From positions 1-64,000 of IMG/VR virus record IMGVR_UViG_3300025030_000051: a DNA stretch of 64,000 bases; one strand, given 5' to 3'. Position numbers and translations under genes: made by a program. Origin of the DNA: a virus. The stretch's first letter is position 1, and every line of letters starts with the position of its first letter. This document shows, piece after piece, positions 31,523 to 40,868 of this stretch. Under the pieces are notes generated by a model. It saw only the letters and a program-made list of their open reading frames with translations. It had not been told where the DNA came from and made no database searches.

Positions 31523-33430
31523 CTATTTTCTATTAGCTTCGTTTTCTGTAAATATAATAGAATTGTTTTTATCAACACCAGAGAATGAAGAGGAAAATAT
31601 CATACCATTGTTTATAATAAAATCTCTAAATTTATCAACGTAACGTTTTTTCCTGTTATAGAAATATTCTTTTATTGTATATGTTTTCAATATTTCTTCT
31701 ATAAGTTCTATATTATCTTTTTTGCTTATTAAAAATTTATCTAAAACAAGATAGTCTATTTTTGAAAAAACAAAACACAAAAAAGATTCAATTTCACTGT
31801 TAACTATACTCTCACCAGCAATATTGAACGAAGTATTTAATAAAATAGGTAGTCCAGATAGTTTTTTATATTCTTTTAATAAATTGTACATATTAATATT
31901 TTGTTCTTTATTAACAGTTTGTATTCTTGAAGTACCGTCTATATGTGAAATAGCCTTGATTTTATCTATTTTATCTTTTAAAATATTGTATACCTTTAAC
32001 ATATATGGAGATTCATTTTCATTTAATTTAAAATATAATTTAGCATATTCTTCCATAACTATAGGAGCATATGGTCTGAACCACTCTCTATTCTTTATTT
32101 CTTTATTTAAATAATCAACTGTTTCTTTCTTTATAGGAGAAGCTAAAATACTTCTATTTCCTAATGCTCTTGGTCCAATTTCTGCTTTACCTTTTGACCA
32201 GCCAACTATAGCGCCATTATTTAATAATTTTGCAACTTCTTTGAATATATTTTCTGGAATTGTATAATTTATTTTGTATAGATCGAATATTTTATTTGAA
32301 ATATTTACATTTATGTCGTAACCATGATAGGCATTTTTAAATATTGTTTTTTTAGATGATTTTAATATATTATGTTTTGTATATAATGCTGCTCCTAAAG
32401 CATTTCCACCATCGTGAGATGCTGGATTTATGTATATATTTTTAAATTTAGTATTCTCAATAATTTTATTATTCACCACACTATTTAAAAAAGATCCGCC
32501 TCCAACACAAATATTTTCTAATTTAGTCTCATTATATAAATCATTAGTTAATGAAATTATAACTTCCTCAAAGAAATATTGTAAACTTGCTGCTATATCA
32601 TAATGTATTTCATTTATTTTTTCATCTTTATTTCTAAACTTAGTATTAAATAATTCAGAATATGTTTTTTCATTTTTAAAAGATGGTGGACCTCCGTTTA
32701 CATTAAATATTAAATAATTTTCATTGAAGCTAAAACTAAACGGTGATGATTTTTTATATATCTTTTTAAAAGAATTTAAAAACTTAGGCTTGCCAAATGA
32801 TGCTAATGCCATTACTTTACCCTCTGGGTTTGGACCGAAAAATCCCAAAGAATTACAGAATAAAGTATACATGAATCCTAAGCTATCAGGATATGTTATG
32901 AAATTAATTCTGGTTATTTTATTTGACGAACCCTTGCTAAAAGTCATAGATTCAAATTCACCCAATCCATCAGATGTAAATATCGCAGCTTCATTAAAAT
33001 TAGAACAATAAAATGCTAATGCAGAATGAGTATCATGATGGTTTACATTAAAAACATACGCATTTGGAAATATTTGTTTTATAAGTTTTTTTATTATAGA
33101 CAAATTATAAGAGACATTAAAACAAGATTCTTTTACTGATAAGAATGTATGTTTTCCTTGTTTTTCATAATAATTAAAAAAGTCCCAATATTCAGATAAT
33201 ACAAGACTGTCATCATTTCCTATAGAAACATATTCTATATCACTTAAGTTAACATTAAGATTATTTTTAATGTAATCAATAGATGCTATTGGAAAACAAT
33301 CAGTGTGTTTCTCACCGTTGAATCTTTCTTCTTCTCCGACAAAAATTATTCCATCTTTGTTTGAATCAATTAGTGCAACAGAAGAATTGTGCAGACCTTT
33401 GCCACCCTTAATTCCTAAGATTAGTGCCAC
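31523..33430 (-). CDS. carbamoyltransferase, NodU/CmcH/TobZ family
   Basis: The 635-aa protein has the N-terminal ATPase-like domain (GGKGLHNSSVALI, NVNHHDTHSALAFY, SDGLGEFESM, ICVGGGSFLNSVVNNK, NPASHDGGNALGAAL) and the C-terminal domain (EIGPRALGNRSILASP, EWFRPYAPIV). Such enzymes move a carbamoyl group from carbamoyl phosphate to a hydroxyl of a sugar or antibiotic via carbamoyl-AMP. GTG start. It could decorate a phage-made sugar. Confidence 0.85.
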   Translation of the reverse strand: MALILGIKGGKGLHNSSVALIDSNKDGIIFVGEEERFNGEKHTDCFPIASIDYIKNNLNVNLSDIEYVSIGNDDSLVLSEYWDFFNYYEKQGKHTFLSVKESCFNVSYNLSIIKKLIKQIFPNAYVFNVNHHDTHSALAFYCSNFNEAAIFTSDGLGEFESMTFSKGSSNKITRINFITYPDSLGFMYTLFCNSLGFFGPNPEGKVMALASFGKPKFLNSFKKIYKKSSPFSFSFNENYLIFNVNGGPPSFKNEKTYSELFNTKFRNKDEKINEIHYDIAASLQYFFEEVIISLTNDLYNETKLENICVGGGSFLNSVVNNKIIENTKFKNIYINPASHDGGNALGAALYTKHNILKSSKKTIFKNAYHGYDINVNISNKIFDLYKINYTIPENIFKEVAKLLNNGAIVGWSKGKAEIGPRALGNRSILASPIKKETVDYLNKEIKNREWFRPYAPIVMEEYAKLYFKLNENESPYMLKVYNILKDKIDKIKAISHIDGTSRIQTVNKEQNINMYNLLKEYKKLSGLPILLNTSFNIAGESIVNSEIESFLCFVFSKIDYLVLDKFLISKKDNIELIEEILKTYTIKEYFYNRKKRYVDKFRDFIINNGMIFSSSFSGVDKNNSIIFTENEANRK

Positions 33431-33431
33431 T

Positions 33432-33695
33432 TTATAGTTTTTCTCTATTATTATAATCTAGAAATTTTCTTTTATATATTGTTTTACCACCATCTGGTGA
33501 TTCAAATATATTTTCTTTTCCAATTACTATAGGATTTTGCTTATTAAGAATTATTACACAAAGATTTTCTAATTTATATTGTTTCACAAATTCATTATAA
33601 ACTTCAAAGAAATTTTCACTTCTTGTTATCAATGAAAATGGCATTGGTTCATCTGATTCTGTTAATTGTTTTATATCCCAAAGTTCATATATCAT
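33432..33695 (-). CDS. hypothetical protein, 87 aa
   Basis: MIYELWDIKQLTESDEPMPF suggests the small phage proteins that begin 'YELWD'. The C-terminus is basic. Intact ATG ORF. Confidence 0.6.
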   Translation of the reverse strand: MIYELWDIKQLTESDEPMPFSLITRSENFFEVYNEFVKQYKLENLCVIILNKQNPIVIGKENIFESPDGGKTIYKRKFLDYNNREKL

Positions 33696-33696
33696 G

Positions 33697-34152
33697 CTAA
33701 TCCCACCATCCTTTTAAATCACTTTTTAATATATCAAATAACTCGTTCCATTCTTTTTCTTCTAATTTATAAGAATTTTTAAATATTTTATTTTCATCAT
33801 AATCTTTAAATCCAAGTTGTTTTTTTCTCACCATCTCATATAATTCTTTATTTGGTAACTTTACAAAATTTATTTTATAAGCCTTGCAGTTATAGCCGCA
33901 TCTTTCGGAATAATCATCTTTTAAAAAATTATCTAATAATTCTATTACTTTCTCCATTCTTTCTACTTTTTGAAGTCTTGTTTTATCGATTTCTATCCCA
34001 TATTTTTCTATATATTCTTTCAATAACTTTAATTGAAATTGAAACATTTCTAATAAATAATTAAAGTCCCAAGGTCGCATTCTTGAAACTATTCTAAAAT
34101 ATTTGAAAAAATTTTCTATTGACCATTTTAATTTATAGTATAAATCTGACAT
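33697..34152 (-). CDS. conserved phage hypothetical protein, 151 aa
   Basis: RMRPWDFNYLLEMFQFQLKL and the end WNELFDILKSDLKGWWD follow a conserved phage family ('PWDYSYxLxMxxxxLxxM ... LFxxLxxxMxxWWD'). All-helical, function unknown. The TAG stop falls exactly where the family ends. Confidence 0.7.
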   Translation of the reverse strand: MSDLYYKLKWSIENFFKYFRIVSRMRPWDFNYLLEMFQFQLKLLKEYIEKYGIEIDKTRLQKVERMEKVIELLDNFLKDDYSERCGYNCKAYKINFVKLPNKELYEMVRKKQLGFKDYDENKIFKNSYKLEEKEWNELFDILKSDLKGWWD

Positions 34153-34156
34153 TGTA

Positions 34157-34900
34157 TTAATTTATTTTTTCTAAAATTAAATCATTTTTATAGAATGCAT
34201 TTATTCTTACAAATTCACAATTTAAATATTCTATAATTTCTTGTTCTCTTTCAATATCTCTTTCTTTTAATTCACCATTTAACTTATAATGCCTTCTTTC
34301 ATAAAATTCTATCACTATGTTTTTCTTTTTATCATAACCGTCTACCCAATAACCAAGCTCTTTAATACGAAATTCTCCGCCATTCATTGCGTGTTGAAAA
34401 TTATAATTATAAAACTTATTAATCCAATAAATTACGTCACACGCAATAATATTAAAACCTGGATGTATTTGTCCGCCATTAAATTTAATTTCTTCAATTC
34501 TTTTTATCATAGTTAATCTATGCTTTCTTTTAGTTTCTCTAGTTCTTTTAGTTCCAGAAGATGGGCTTCCATTTTTTAAATATAAATCAGATATGTGTTT
34601 TCTATATTTTAATGTGTGCTTGTGACCCTTAAATCTACCACGTCTATTTAATTCTTTAAATCTATCACCATATAATTTATCTTTATAAGATTTTAATTTT
34701 TTATCAGCCTCTTCTTTTCCGTATTTTTCTAACCATATATTGTAATGATTTTTTCCATACATACCATTATTTTCTTTTGAAGTATTACAAAATCTACACA
34801 ATGTATTATTTTTTATACCTCTTTTCAAATTATATTCATTTTTATAAAAAATTTCTTTATTACATTTTGGACAATTTCTTTTAAACTGACTTTTTTTCAT
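34157..34900 (-). CDS. homing-type nuclease, zinc ribbon plus Vsr-like domain, 247 aa
   Basis: One N-terminal zinc unit (CPKCNKEIFYKNEY ... LCRFC), one NUMOD3-like stretch (ENNGMYGKNHYNIWLEKYG) and the Vsr-like core YWVDGYDKKKNIVIEFYERR with a C-terminal ILEKIN. It is a paralogue of the gene at 9877. ATG overlaps the upstream glycosyltransferase stop as ATGA. There is no ribbon-helix-helix partner here. Confidence 0.75.
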   Translation of the reverse strand: MKKSQFKRNCPKCNKEIFYKNEYNLKRGIKNNTLCRFCNTSKENNGMYGKNHYNIWLEKYGKEEADKKLKSYKDKLYGDRFKELNRRGRFKGHKHTLKYRKHISDLYLKNGSPSSGTKRTRETKRKHRLTMIKRIEEIKFNGGQIHPGFNIIACDVIYWINKFYNYNFQHAMNGGEFRIKELGYWVDGYDKKKNIVIEFYERRHYKLNGELKERDIEREQEIIEYLNCEFVRINAFYKNDLILEKIN

Positions 34901-35769
34901 TCAATTATATTTTTTTCATTTAAAATTTTTGAATATATATTATCAGCTATAAAATCCTCATATCTTTTATATTTCTGACATCTATTAAAGTTCTCTTTTA
35001 TAAATGGCATCATAATCTCATAATTATTTGGTTCAGATATAGTTTCAAATATTCCTGCTAAATCTTCCAATTTTTCAAATTGCAAGATTCCTTTTTCGTC
35101 AAAATAATTTCCAATATTTTTACACCCCCAATAAATCGGTACTGTTCCTGTCGCAAAACAATCTAGTAATTTTTCCGTATAATAGTATTTAGCTCTTGAA
35201 TTTTCTATAGTTATAGAATACTGATAATCCTTAAGCCCTTCTTCTTTAAATTTAATGGGATTTACTGAACCATCACCATATAAATCTAAATTTTCTATGT
35301 TCATATCAGCAACCCGATGTCTTAGTATATGGCCTTCTGTCCAATTCTTAAAAGAATATATCATTGAGATTAATTTTGTCTTATCGTGTATTTTTATTTC
35401 ATCATCACTAACCCATATACCATTATCTGGAGTAAAAATACATTTTTCTGGATAAGTGTCTAAAAGTTTTTCATCATACGTCATTATATAATCAAATTTA
35501 CTTATATGCTTTTTTTCTAAATTATTTAATCTTTGATTTTGTAAATCACTTATAGCCCTTGGGTCATGAATCCAAGCTAATTTTATTTTACTGTGAACTT
35601 GATCTATGATTTCTTCTTGGTCTAGATCAAAGCAGCGATCTATGAATACTGAAATTCCGTAATATACAAAATGGCCTGTGGTATATTTTATTTTAGTAGG
35701 TATTTTATTTGGTTCAAAACTTAAAACTCTACTCATATTTTTATCTGTTATTATATTTATTTCTAACAT
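34897..35769 (-). CDS. family 10 glycosyltransferase (fucosyltransferase-like), 290 aa
   Basis: The donor-binding motif of GT10 is clear near residue 190: YQYSITIENSRAKYYYTEKL followed by LDCFATGTVPIYWGCKNIGN. These enzymes are alpha-1,3/4-fucosyltransferases or close relatives using GDP-sugars, which fits the GMD in the same island. The start overlaps the upstream nuclease stop by 7 bases. Confidence 0.8.
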   Translation of the reverse strand: MLEINIITDKNMSRVLSFEPNKIPTKIKYTTGHFVYYGISVFIDRCFDLDQEEIIDQVHSKIKLAWIHDPRAISDLQNQRLNNLEKKHISKFDYIMTYDEKLLDTYPEKCIFTPDNGIWVSDDEIKIHDKTKLISMIYSFKNWTEGHILRHRVADMNIENLDLYGDGSVNPIKFKEEGLKDYQYSITIENSRAKYYYTEKLLDCFATGTVPIYWGCKNIGNYFDEKGILQFEKLEDLAGIFETISEPNNYEIMMPFIKENFNRCQKYKRYEDFIADNIYSKILNEKNIIE

Positions 35770-36755
35770 AATTTTACTCTAATAAATTCATATCCTAAAT
35801 TTTCTAAATTTTTTTGTCTCTTAATGTCATTTTGTTTTAAATTTCCGTTATTATCAAAATGATGTCTTTCATCTACTTCTATAATTAATTTTCTTTCTTC
35901 ATCTATACCATCTGGAAAATATCTACCAACTCTAATTTCTCCACCATTTAATGCATGTCGAAAATTTAAATCATAATACATATTAAACCAATCTATTATT
36001 TCACAAGCAATTATACTATAAGATGGCCAAGAAAAATTATTGTTTTTTATTTTCTTTTCAATAATACTAATTCTTTGTTTTTCAATAGATTCTTCATTTC
36101 TAACCTTTCCTATTTGTTTAAATTTAATTTTATTTCTAGTTTCTATAGGAGTAACATACCCAAATTTTACACAACTTTGACATATTGAATCATTTTTTAT
36201 TGCATTTACATAACTTCCTTTATTTTTATAATAAATTATGTGATGACATTTAGGATTATTTAATGGATTAGAACATATTCTTTCATATTTTTCTTTACGT
36301 ATGATTTTTATTGAAGCACAACTTAAACATAAACGATTATTTTTTATAGAATTTTTATAAGCTTTATAACTCCTATATTTCATTACTTTTAAGCAATCAG
36401 AATTATTTAATGGATTTATACAAATTTTTTCATAAATTTTTTTAGAAGTTGTATATAAACCAGATTTATAATTTGAATTATTTTCACCAGATTTAGAACA
36501 ACTTTTACATTTTCTATTATTCTTTAAAGCAGTCAAATATGAAAATTTAGATTTATATTTAATTTCTTTTTTACATTTAGGGCAAATTCTTTTATTAGAT
36601 TCAATAAAATATTTTATATGATTGCACTTTAAACAAGTAGCATTATTCTTTATAGCTCTACAATAAGACTTTTTATTTTTATAATAAATAATCTTATTAC
36701 ATTTAGAATTATTTTTTGGATTTGGACATTTTCTTTGATACAATTTTTCTTTCAA
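35763..36755 (-). CDS. homing-type nuclease with four zinc ribbons, 330 aa
   Basis: Four tandem zinc units of the type C-x-C-x-Y-x-I-K-N-N-x-x-C-x-x-C span residues about 8-200 (for example CPKCKKEIKYKSKFSY and CSNPLNNPKCHHIIYY ... ICQSC). The Vsr-like core is FPDGIDEERKLIIEVDERHH. It lacks the NUMOD3 motifs of its paralogues. TTG start; an open frame without a start extends upstream. It sits between two phage genes and overlaps the GT10 start. Confidence 0.7.
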   Translation of the reverse strand: MKEKLYQRKCPNPKNNSKCNKIIYYKNKKSYCRAIKNNATCLKCNHIKYFIESNKRICPKCKKEIKYKSKFSYLTALKNNRKCKSCSKSGENNSNYKSGLYTTSKKIYEKICINPLNNSDCLKVMKYRSYKAYKNSIKNNRLCLSCASIKIIRKEKYERICSNPLNNPKCHHIIYYKNKGSYVNAIKNDSICQSCVKFGYVTPIETRNKIKFKQIGKVRNEESIEKQRISIIEKKIKNNNFSWPSYSIIACEIIDWFNMYYDLNFRHALNGGEIRVGRYFPDGIDEERKLIIEVDERHHFDNNGNLKQNDIKRQKNLENLGYEFIRVKLC

Positions 36756-36793
36756 TGCTCTTTTTAATGTTTTGTCTAAGAAAATTTCTTTTA

Positions 36794-37012
36794 CTATTTC
36801 AACATATTTAAATTTAAGTCATAGTCTGACAGCTTATCTTGAATAATCTCTAAAAATTTTTTTGATGTTAGATTATTTTCATATTTTAAATCTTGTCTTA
36901 CTTCTTGTTCTATATCACACAAACAAAAATACAAATCAATTGCTTTAACATACACTTTATATTTTTCTTCTTCATCTGACTCATTTAAATCAAATTCTAA
37001 TATTGCTTTCAT
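36794..37012 (-). CDS. conserved phage hypothetical protein, 72 aa
   Basis: MKAILEFDLNESDEEEKYKV followed by LYFCLCDIEQEVRQDLKYEN matches a frequent small phage protein ('MKAxLxFNLPEDxxE...L.dLd...R...K'). The function is unknown. The C-terminus may be shortened where the nuclease gene was inserted. Confidence 0.7.
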   Translation of the reverse strand: MKAILEFDLNESDEEEKYKVYVKAIDLYFCLCDIEQEVRQDLKYENNLTSKKFLEIIQDKLSDYDLNLNMLK

Positions 37013-37069
37013 ATAAACACTCTTTTATTTTTATTAAAATTTTTTCAGAATTAATTTACAATATTCATA

Positions 37070-37789
37070 TCACATTTCAATCCTTTCTCCATGCCCCCAA
37101 AATTTTGAATAACCAAATTTCATATTTTTATCTCTTGAAAACTTATGAAGAAAACAAATTCCATCATAAAAATGTATTGAAAATAAATCTTTTTCAAATT
37201 CGTCAAATATTGTCTTATTTTTATCAGTATAACAGTGTAGTTTATCTGCCATAGATTTCAAATATTCCATTGCTGAAAATGAATTATCACCATGAATTAT
37301 ATTTGTATTATTTCCATATGTATCTTTGTCTCTGTCAGAATCCCAATTTTTATCATAACAGCAAAATGTATCTTCTACAATGTATACTCCATTGTTTGAA
37401 AGAAGTGGAAACAAAGTTTTTAATGACGTAATTATTTGATGATTCTCATGTCCAGAATCATCTATACATATATCTATAGGTCCATATTTTTCATTTATCT
37501 TTATAAGAAAATTTATGTCACATTGGTCTCCAATTTCTACAAAAACATTTTTTGATTTATCTTCAAATTGTTTACAATATGGATCGATATCCACTGACAC
37601 TATATTTTTTGCATTTTTAAAATATTCTCTTAAAGTATATGTAAAACCAGCATTGTAACAACCTAATTCCAATATATTTATATTTTCATTTTTTAAAAAT
37701 GAAAGTTCACTATCATATATCTGCCAAAAGTGTGTTTCTTTTATTGCTGCACCCTGAATTCTATTATTAAATGCTTCTATAAAATTCAT
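37070..37789 (-). CDS. class I methyltransferase, macrocin/mycinamicin O-methyltransferase type, 239 aa
   Basis: INILELGCYNAGFTYTLREY is motif I, and SVDIDPYCKQFEDKS holds the SAM ribose acid. VEIGDQCDINFL, IDICIDDSGHENHQIITSLK and GVYIVEDTFCCY follow the pattern of MycE/TylE-like sugar O-methyltransferases that use a metal-bound His/Asp site. It likely O-methylates a sugar. Confidence 0.75.
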   Translation of the reverse strand: MNFIEAFNNRIQGAAIKETHFWQIYDSELSFLKNENINILELGCYNAGFTYTLREYFKNAKNIVSVDIDPYCKQFEDKSKNVFVEIGDQCDINFLIKINEKYGPIDICIDDSGHENHQIITSLKTLFPLLSNNGVYIVEDTFCCYDKNWDSDRDKDTYGNNTNIIHGDNSFSAMEYLKSMADKLHCYTDKNKTIFDEFEKDLFSIHFYDGICFLHKFSRDKNMKFGYSKFWGHGERIEM

Positions 37790-37803
37790 TTTAAATTCTA
37801 AAA

Positions 37804-37968
37804 TTAACCATTTTTATATTCATAAAATTCTATAGAATGAAATATTATATAAAAAATGTTTTGATAAAAATTAAAGTCAAAATCGTTATCTCTATATTGT
37901 TTAAAAATTTCAATAATACAACCGTGTATCTTAATACTAGTATCCATTTTTGCTACAGATAAGTACAT
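37804..37968 (-). CDS. hypothetical protein, 54 aa
   Basis: MYLSVAKMDTSIKIHGCIIE continuing FKQYRDNDFDFNFYQN. An internal ATG at codon 8 is the alternative start. No family is recognised. Confidence 0.45.
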   Translation of the reverse strand: MYLSVAKMDTSIKIHGCIIEIFKQYRDNDFDFNFYQNIFYIIFHSIEFYEYKNG

Positions 37969-37971
37969 ACT

Positions 37972-38148
37972 TTATTCAGGAAAAAATTGAGATGATACTA
38001 CCCATCTAAGTGATGTAACTTCATCAATTTTAGTTTTATTTTCAATAATTCTTATTGTTTTATAAAAAAAATTATTTTTTATTTTATTTTTTACAGATTC
38101 CATTTCATGATTCATGCAAAACATTATTTGATTAATTATTTGGTTCAT
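37972..38148 (-). CDS. hypothetical protein, 58 aa
   Basis: MNQIINQIMFCMNHEMESVK ... SLRWVVSSQFFPE. The start overlaps the upstream stop by one base (TAATG). No family is recognised. Confidence 0.5.
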   Translation of the reverse strand: MNQIINQIMFCMNHEMESVKNKIKNNFFYKTIRIIENKTKIDEVTSLRWVVSSQFFPE

Positions 38149-38303
38149 TATTTTCTTTTATACTTTTTTCTATTTTCAAATTTCTTTTTAATCTTCTTTT
38201 TTCTATTCTCCCAATATTGTGTCTCAAAAACAGGAGTTCTATTGATTATTTCAGTTTGAGTTCTCATTCTTCTTGCTAATCTTTGTTTTTGTCTATGATT
38301 CAT
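38148..38303 (-). CDS. small basic phage protein, 51 aa
   Basis: LARRMRTQTEIINRTPVFET with a Lys/Arg-rich tail matches short basic phage proteins ('RRMMTxxE...G.pPFxSExW..R'). Nucleic-acid binding is likely. Function unknown. Confidence 0.55.
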   Translation of the reverse strand: MNHRQKQRLARRMRTQTEIINRTPVFETQYWENRKKKIKKKFENRKKYKRK

Positions 38304-38328
38304 AATCTTTCATTCTCAATTTATTACA

Positions 38329-38913
38329 TTATTTTTTGTTTGAGACTTCTACTTTCTGTCTGTTAGATATTTGCTTAGCGGTAATATTAGATTTATGACC
38401 TTCTATTTTAGAAGATACTATTACAGTTCTTAATATTTTTTGAGAAGTAGATTTTGTTTTTTGCATAAATGGTATAGACTTTTCTTCTATTAACTCCTTA
38501 TCTCTTAACTGTCCCAGATAAGGACCTTGTTTGCATTCATAAACTACACTATTATCTTCTTCTACAGTATAATTGTGTCCACCAAAATACGTAATTGAAA
38601 CATCACCTTCGTTCAATATTATATCTTCTAAAAAAGATTTGTCTAAGTCGTAAAATGATACCTTAATTCTGCCTTTAATAACAGCCCAACATTCCTGCGT
38701 AGTAGTTATCTTCCTTATCTGTCTGTTATGTTGATGTGCTTTAAACTTATGTCCCTTCTTAGGCAAATAAAGATAAGCAACTTGTAAAAATTCTGATTCT
38801 GGACTAAGATCAAATCTCTTAATTTCTCCATTAAAATCAAACGGGTTAAAAAATACTGAATGAAGTAATTTATCTTTTTCTATTTTTGAATATACTTTAT
38901 GTAAATTTTTCAT
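38329..38913 (-). CDS. cupin-fold protein, 194 aa
   Basis: HKFKAHQHNRQIRKITTTQE, then WAVIKGRIKVSFYDLDKSFL and EGDVSITYFGGHNYTVEEDN, VVYECKQGPY give the two cupin motifs with His/Gln metal ligands. Similar cupins accompany phage and bacterial sugar clusters as isomerases or epimerases of nucleotide sugars. The exact reaction is not predictable. Confidence 0.7.
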   Translation of the reverse strand: MKNLHKVYSKIEKDKLLHSVFFNPFDFNGEIKRFDLSPESEFLQVAYLYLPKKGHKFKAHQHNRQIRKITTTQECWAVIKGRIKVSFYDLDKSFLEDIILNEGDVSITYFGGHNYTVEEDNSVVYECKQGPYLGQLRDKELIEEKSIPFMQKTKSTSQKILRTVIVSSKIEGHKSNITAKQISNRQKVEVSNKK

Positions 38914-38950
38914 TTTGAATCTTTTCTTTTATGTTTAATTGTTTCATAAT

Positions 38951-39160
38951 TTAATCTTTTTCTAGTTTCTTAATAAGTTTCCTTAAGGCTTTATATTGTC
39001 CCCATGTTAATTGAAAATTAAAATTACCAAAAGAATTTATTGTAACATCAAACCCTTCTCCATTATACCATTCTGTTATTTCAATAAAATCATCTTCTTT
39101 AGATAAATAGTCAAATTCTTTTAATTCAGTAAAAATTGCATTTCTAGTATATTTTTTCAT
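38951..39160 (-). CDS. conserved phage hypothetical protein, 69 aa
   Basis: KEFDYLSKEDDFIEITEWYN GEGFDV and LTWGQYKALRKLIKKL match a recurring phage protein ('YLxKxDDFIEVTEWxNGEGFDV...LxxGExxALxxL'). Function unknown. Confidence 0.7.
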   Translation of the reverse strand: MKKYTRNAIFTELKEFDYLSKEDDFIEITEWYNGEGFDVTINSFGNFNFQLTWGQYKALRKLIKKLEKD

Positions 39161-39161
39161 T

Positions 39162-39506
39162 TTAATTTCTATAATCTAATTTTACTATTTTTCCATTATA
39201 TTTGTCATAGTTATCAAATTTATCGTCACCACCAAATTCTTCAAACAATTATAAATTAATTTTTTTATATTGCTCTTCAGTCAGCGCTTCTGCTTTTTTC
39301 ATTATCAAAATTAAACCACTTCTAATACTAAATATTACTGGACATAAAAGTTCTTTTCTTTGATAAGTTTTCCAAATTTCTCTTTCATTTATATTTGCAA
39401 TTAATTCTTGTAAAAAATATTTCCATTCATATTTAAAAGTTGGTATTTTTATTACGAAATTTTGGAATATAAAAACTCTTCTTAAAATGCCAGAATCAGT
39501 TTTCAT
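39162..39506 (-). pseudogene. phage kinase-like protein gene with internal TAA
   Basis: The ORF gives RRVFIFQNFVIKIPTFKYEW, LLCPVIFSIRSGLILIMKKA and EALTEEQYKKINL, then TAA at 39249-39251. The same frame continues FEEFGGDDKFDNYDKYNGKI VKLDY to a second TAA. Phage homologues with protein-kinase-like fold end in a comparable 'NGKIVxIDYG', so the conserved C-terminus is cut off by the stop. Confidence 0.6.
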
Positions 39507-39685
39507 TTATTTTTTAGAAATGAATTCAAAAAAGTAAAAAATCTCTTAATTTTAATTTGAAACTTTAATAATAAAATTAAAAAATTTATATATTGTTTTA
39601 TAAACCAAAATATAGTACTATTTAAATATAGTAAGTCAAATAATAATATTTTTTCTTTAATTTTTTTCAATTGACATAGAATCAT
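39503..39685 (-). CDS. hypothetical hydrophobic protein, 60 aa
   Basis: Ile/Leu/Phe-rich with Lys clusters and one possible membrane segment (FIKQYINFLILLLKF). It overlaps both neighbours. AT-richness makes chance ORFs likely, so confidence is low. Confidence 0.35.
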   Translation of the reverse strand: MILCQLKKIKEKILLFDLLYLNSTIFWFIKQYINFLILLLKFQIKIKRFFTFLNSFLKNK

Positions 39686-39926
39686 TTTTTAAAAAATATT
39701 TTATAGTAAATTCATTTTTATCAACATTTTGTCTAACAAAATTAAATACATTATTCATTATTTTATAAACGTTAATCACTTTGAAAAAATAGAAAAAATT
39801 CCAAATAAGACCAAACATTTCACCATTATCTATATAAATAATATTTCTTTTTTTACCAATTTTTTCTATTCTAACATAAAATAGAATAAATTCTACTTTT
39901 TTAAAAAATTTCATTTTTAATCTCAT
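39657..39926 (-). CDS. hypothetical protein, 89 aa
   Basis: Aromatic, Lys-rich protein whose start lies inside the end of the CgeB-like gene. ATG at codon 1 or 5. No family is recognised. Confidence 0.45.
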   Translation of the reverse strand: MRLKMKFFKKVEFILFYVRIEKIGKKRNIIYIDNGEMFGLIWNFFYFFKVINVYKIMNNVFNFVRQNVDKNEFTIKYFLKNDSMSIEKN

Positions 39927-40854
39927 AATTTTCTTTTAATAATTTATTTACATCAATTTGTTTATAATCTTCATCAATTTCTGACATTATTCTATTCCAC
40001 TGATGAAAGCACGTATTTTGATTCCATAACTTTCTTTTACCATTTTCTTTAATTTTGTTGTATTCCTTTTGATTATTGTCTAAATACTTCATTTTTTCTA
40101 TTGCTTCATCTATTGAATTAAATACAACAATATCATTTTCTATGTCGTAATATTGTTCCATATCTGGAAATGGTTCTGTAACTAAAACACACCAGTTTGG
40201 AATTTCAACAACCCTTCCTTTTAATTCTTTCCCAGTATTTAATGAATTGTTTGTAAAACATAAAGAATATTTTGAGTTAGCCCAAATATTTTTAGTTTCA
40301 TCATATGTATTAGTTCTCTTATTATATACATCAATTCCTTTGTTATTAAATTCACTTATTAACTGTTGTCTATTTCCATGCATTCCACCAGTGTGAGAAA
40401 TATTGTAATAAAACTTTGTTGGATTTTCTATTTTCGACATCATTGTTGGATTAAATGCCCATCTCATTTTGTGAAAATTTTTGGCTTGCAATCCATCTGA
40501 AATGTAGTTACTTAATTCACCTTCAAATGTTATTACTCCATCAACGAAGCTAATCCAAAATTTTGAAAAATTAGCATATCGCCATCGATCATCCGACTGA
40601 AGAACGTAAATCTTTGAAAATTCTCTTAATCTAATTAATTCTGTGTGAAGTTTATCATATGCTAAGACGACAACATAATCTGGTTTATTATCTTTAACTA
40701 ATAAATATAAATCTTCAATATTATATTCAGAATAATCGTAATAATAAGTTTCATATCCAAGTTGCTCTGTAATATTATAGAACCAAACTATACCTGGGCT
40801 TATATCTGTTTTAGTTGAATTATACTGATTCATTACCAATAAAATCTTTTTCAA
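39901..40854 (-). CDS. CgeB-like glycosyltransferase, 317 aa
   Basis: KILLVMNQYNSTKTDISPGI opens a GT-B-like fold. The donor site region LKGRVVEIPNWCVLVTEPFP DMEQYYDIEN with VVFNSIDEAIEKMKYL is typical of the CgeB/Glyco_trans_1_2 group. TTG start is used because the family N-terminus begins there. It probably transfers a sugar in the surface or virion glycan pathway. Confidence 0.7.
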   Translation of the reverse strand: MKKILLVMNQYNSTKTDISPGIVWFYNITEQLGYETYYYDYSEYNIEDLYLLVKDNKPDYVVVLAYDKLHTELIRLREFSKIYVLQSDDRWRYANFSKFWISFVDGVITFEGELSNYISDGLQAKNFHKMRWAFNPTMMSKIENPTKFYYNISHTGGMHGNRQQLISEFNNKGIDVYNKRTNTYDETKNIWANSKYSLCFTNNSLNTGKELKGRVVEIPNWCVLVTEPFPDMEQYYDIENDIVVFNSIDEAIEKMKYLDNNQKEYNKIKENGKRKLWNQNTCFHQWNRIMSEIDEDYKQIDVNKLLKENYEIKNEIF

Positions 40855-40868
40855 TTAATTTCTATTGT

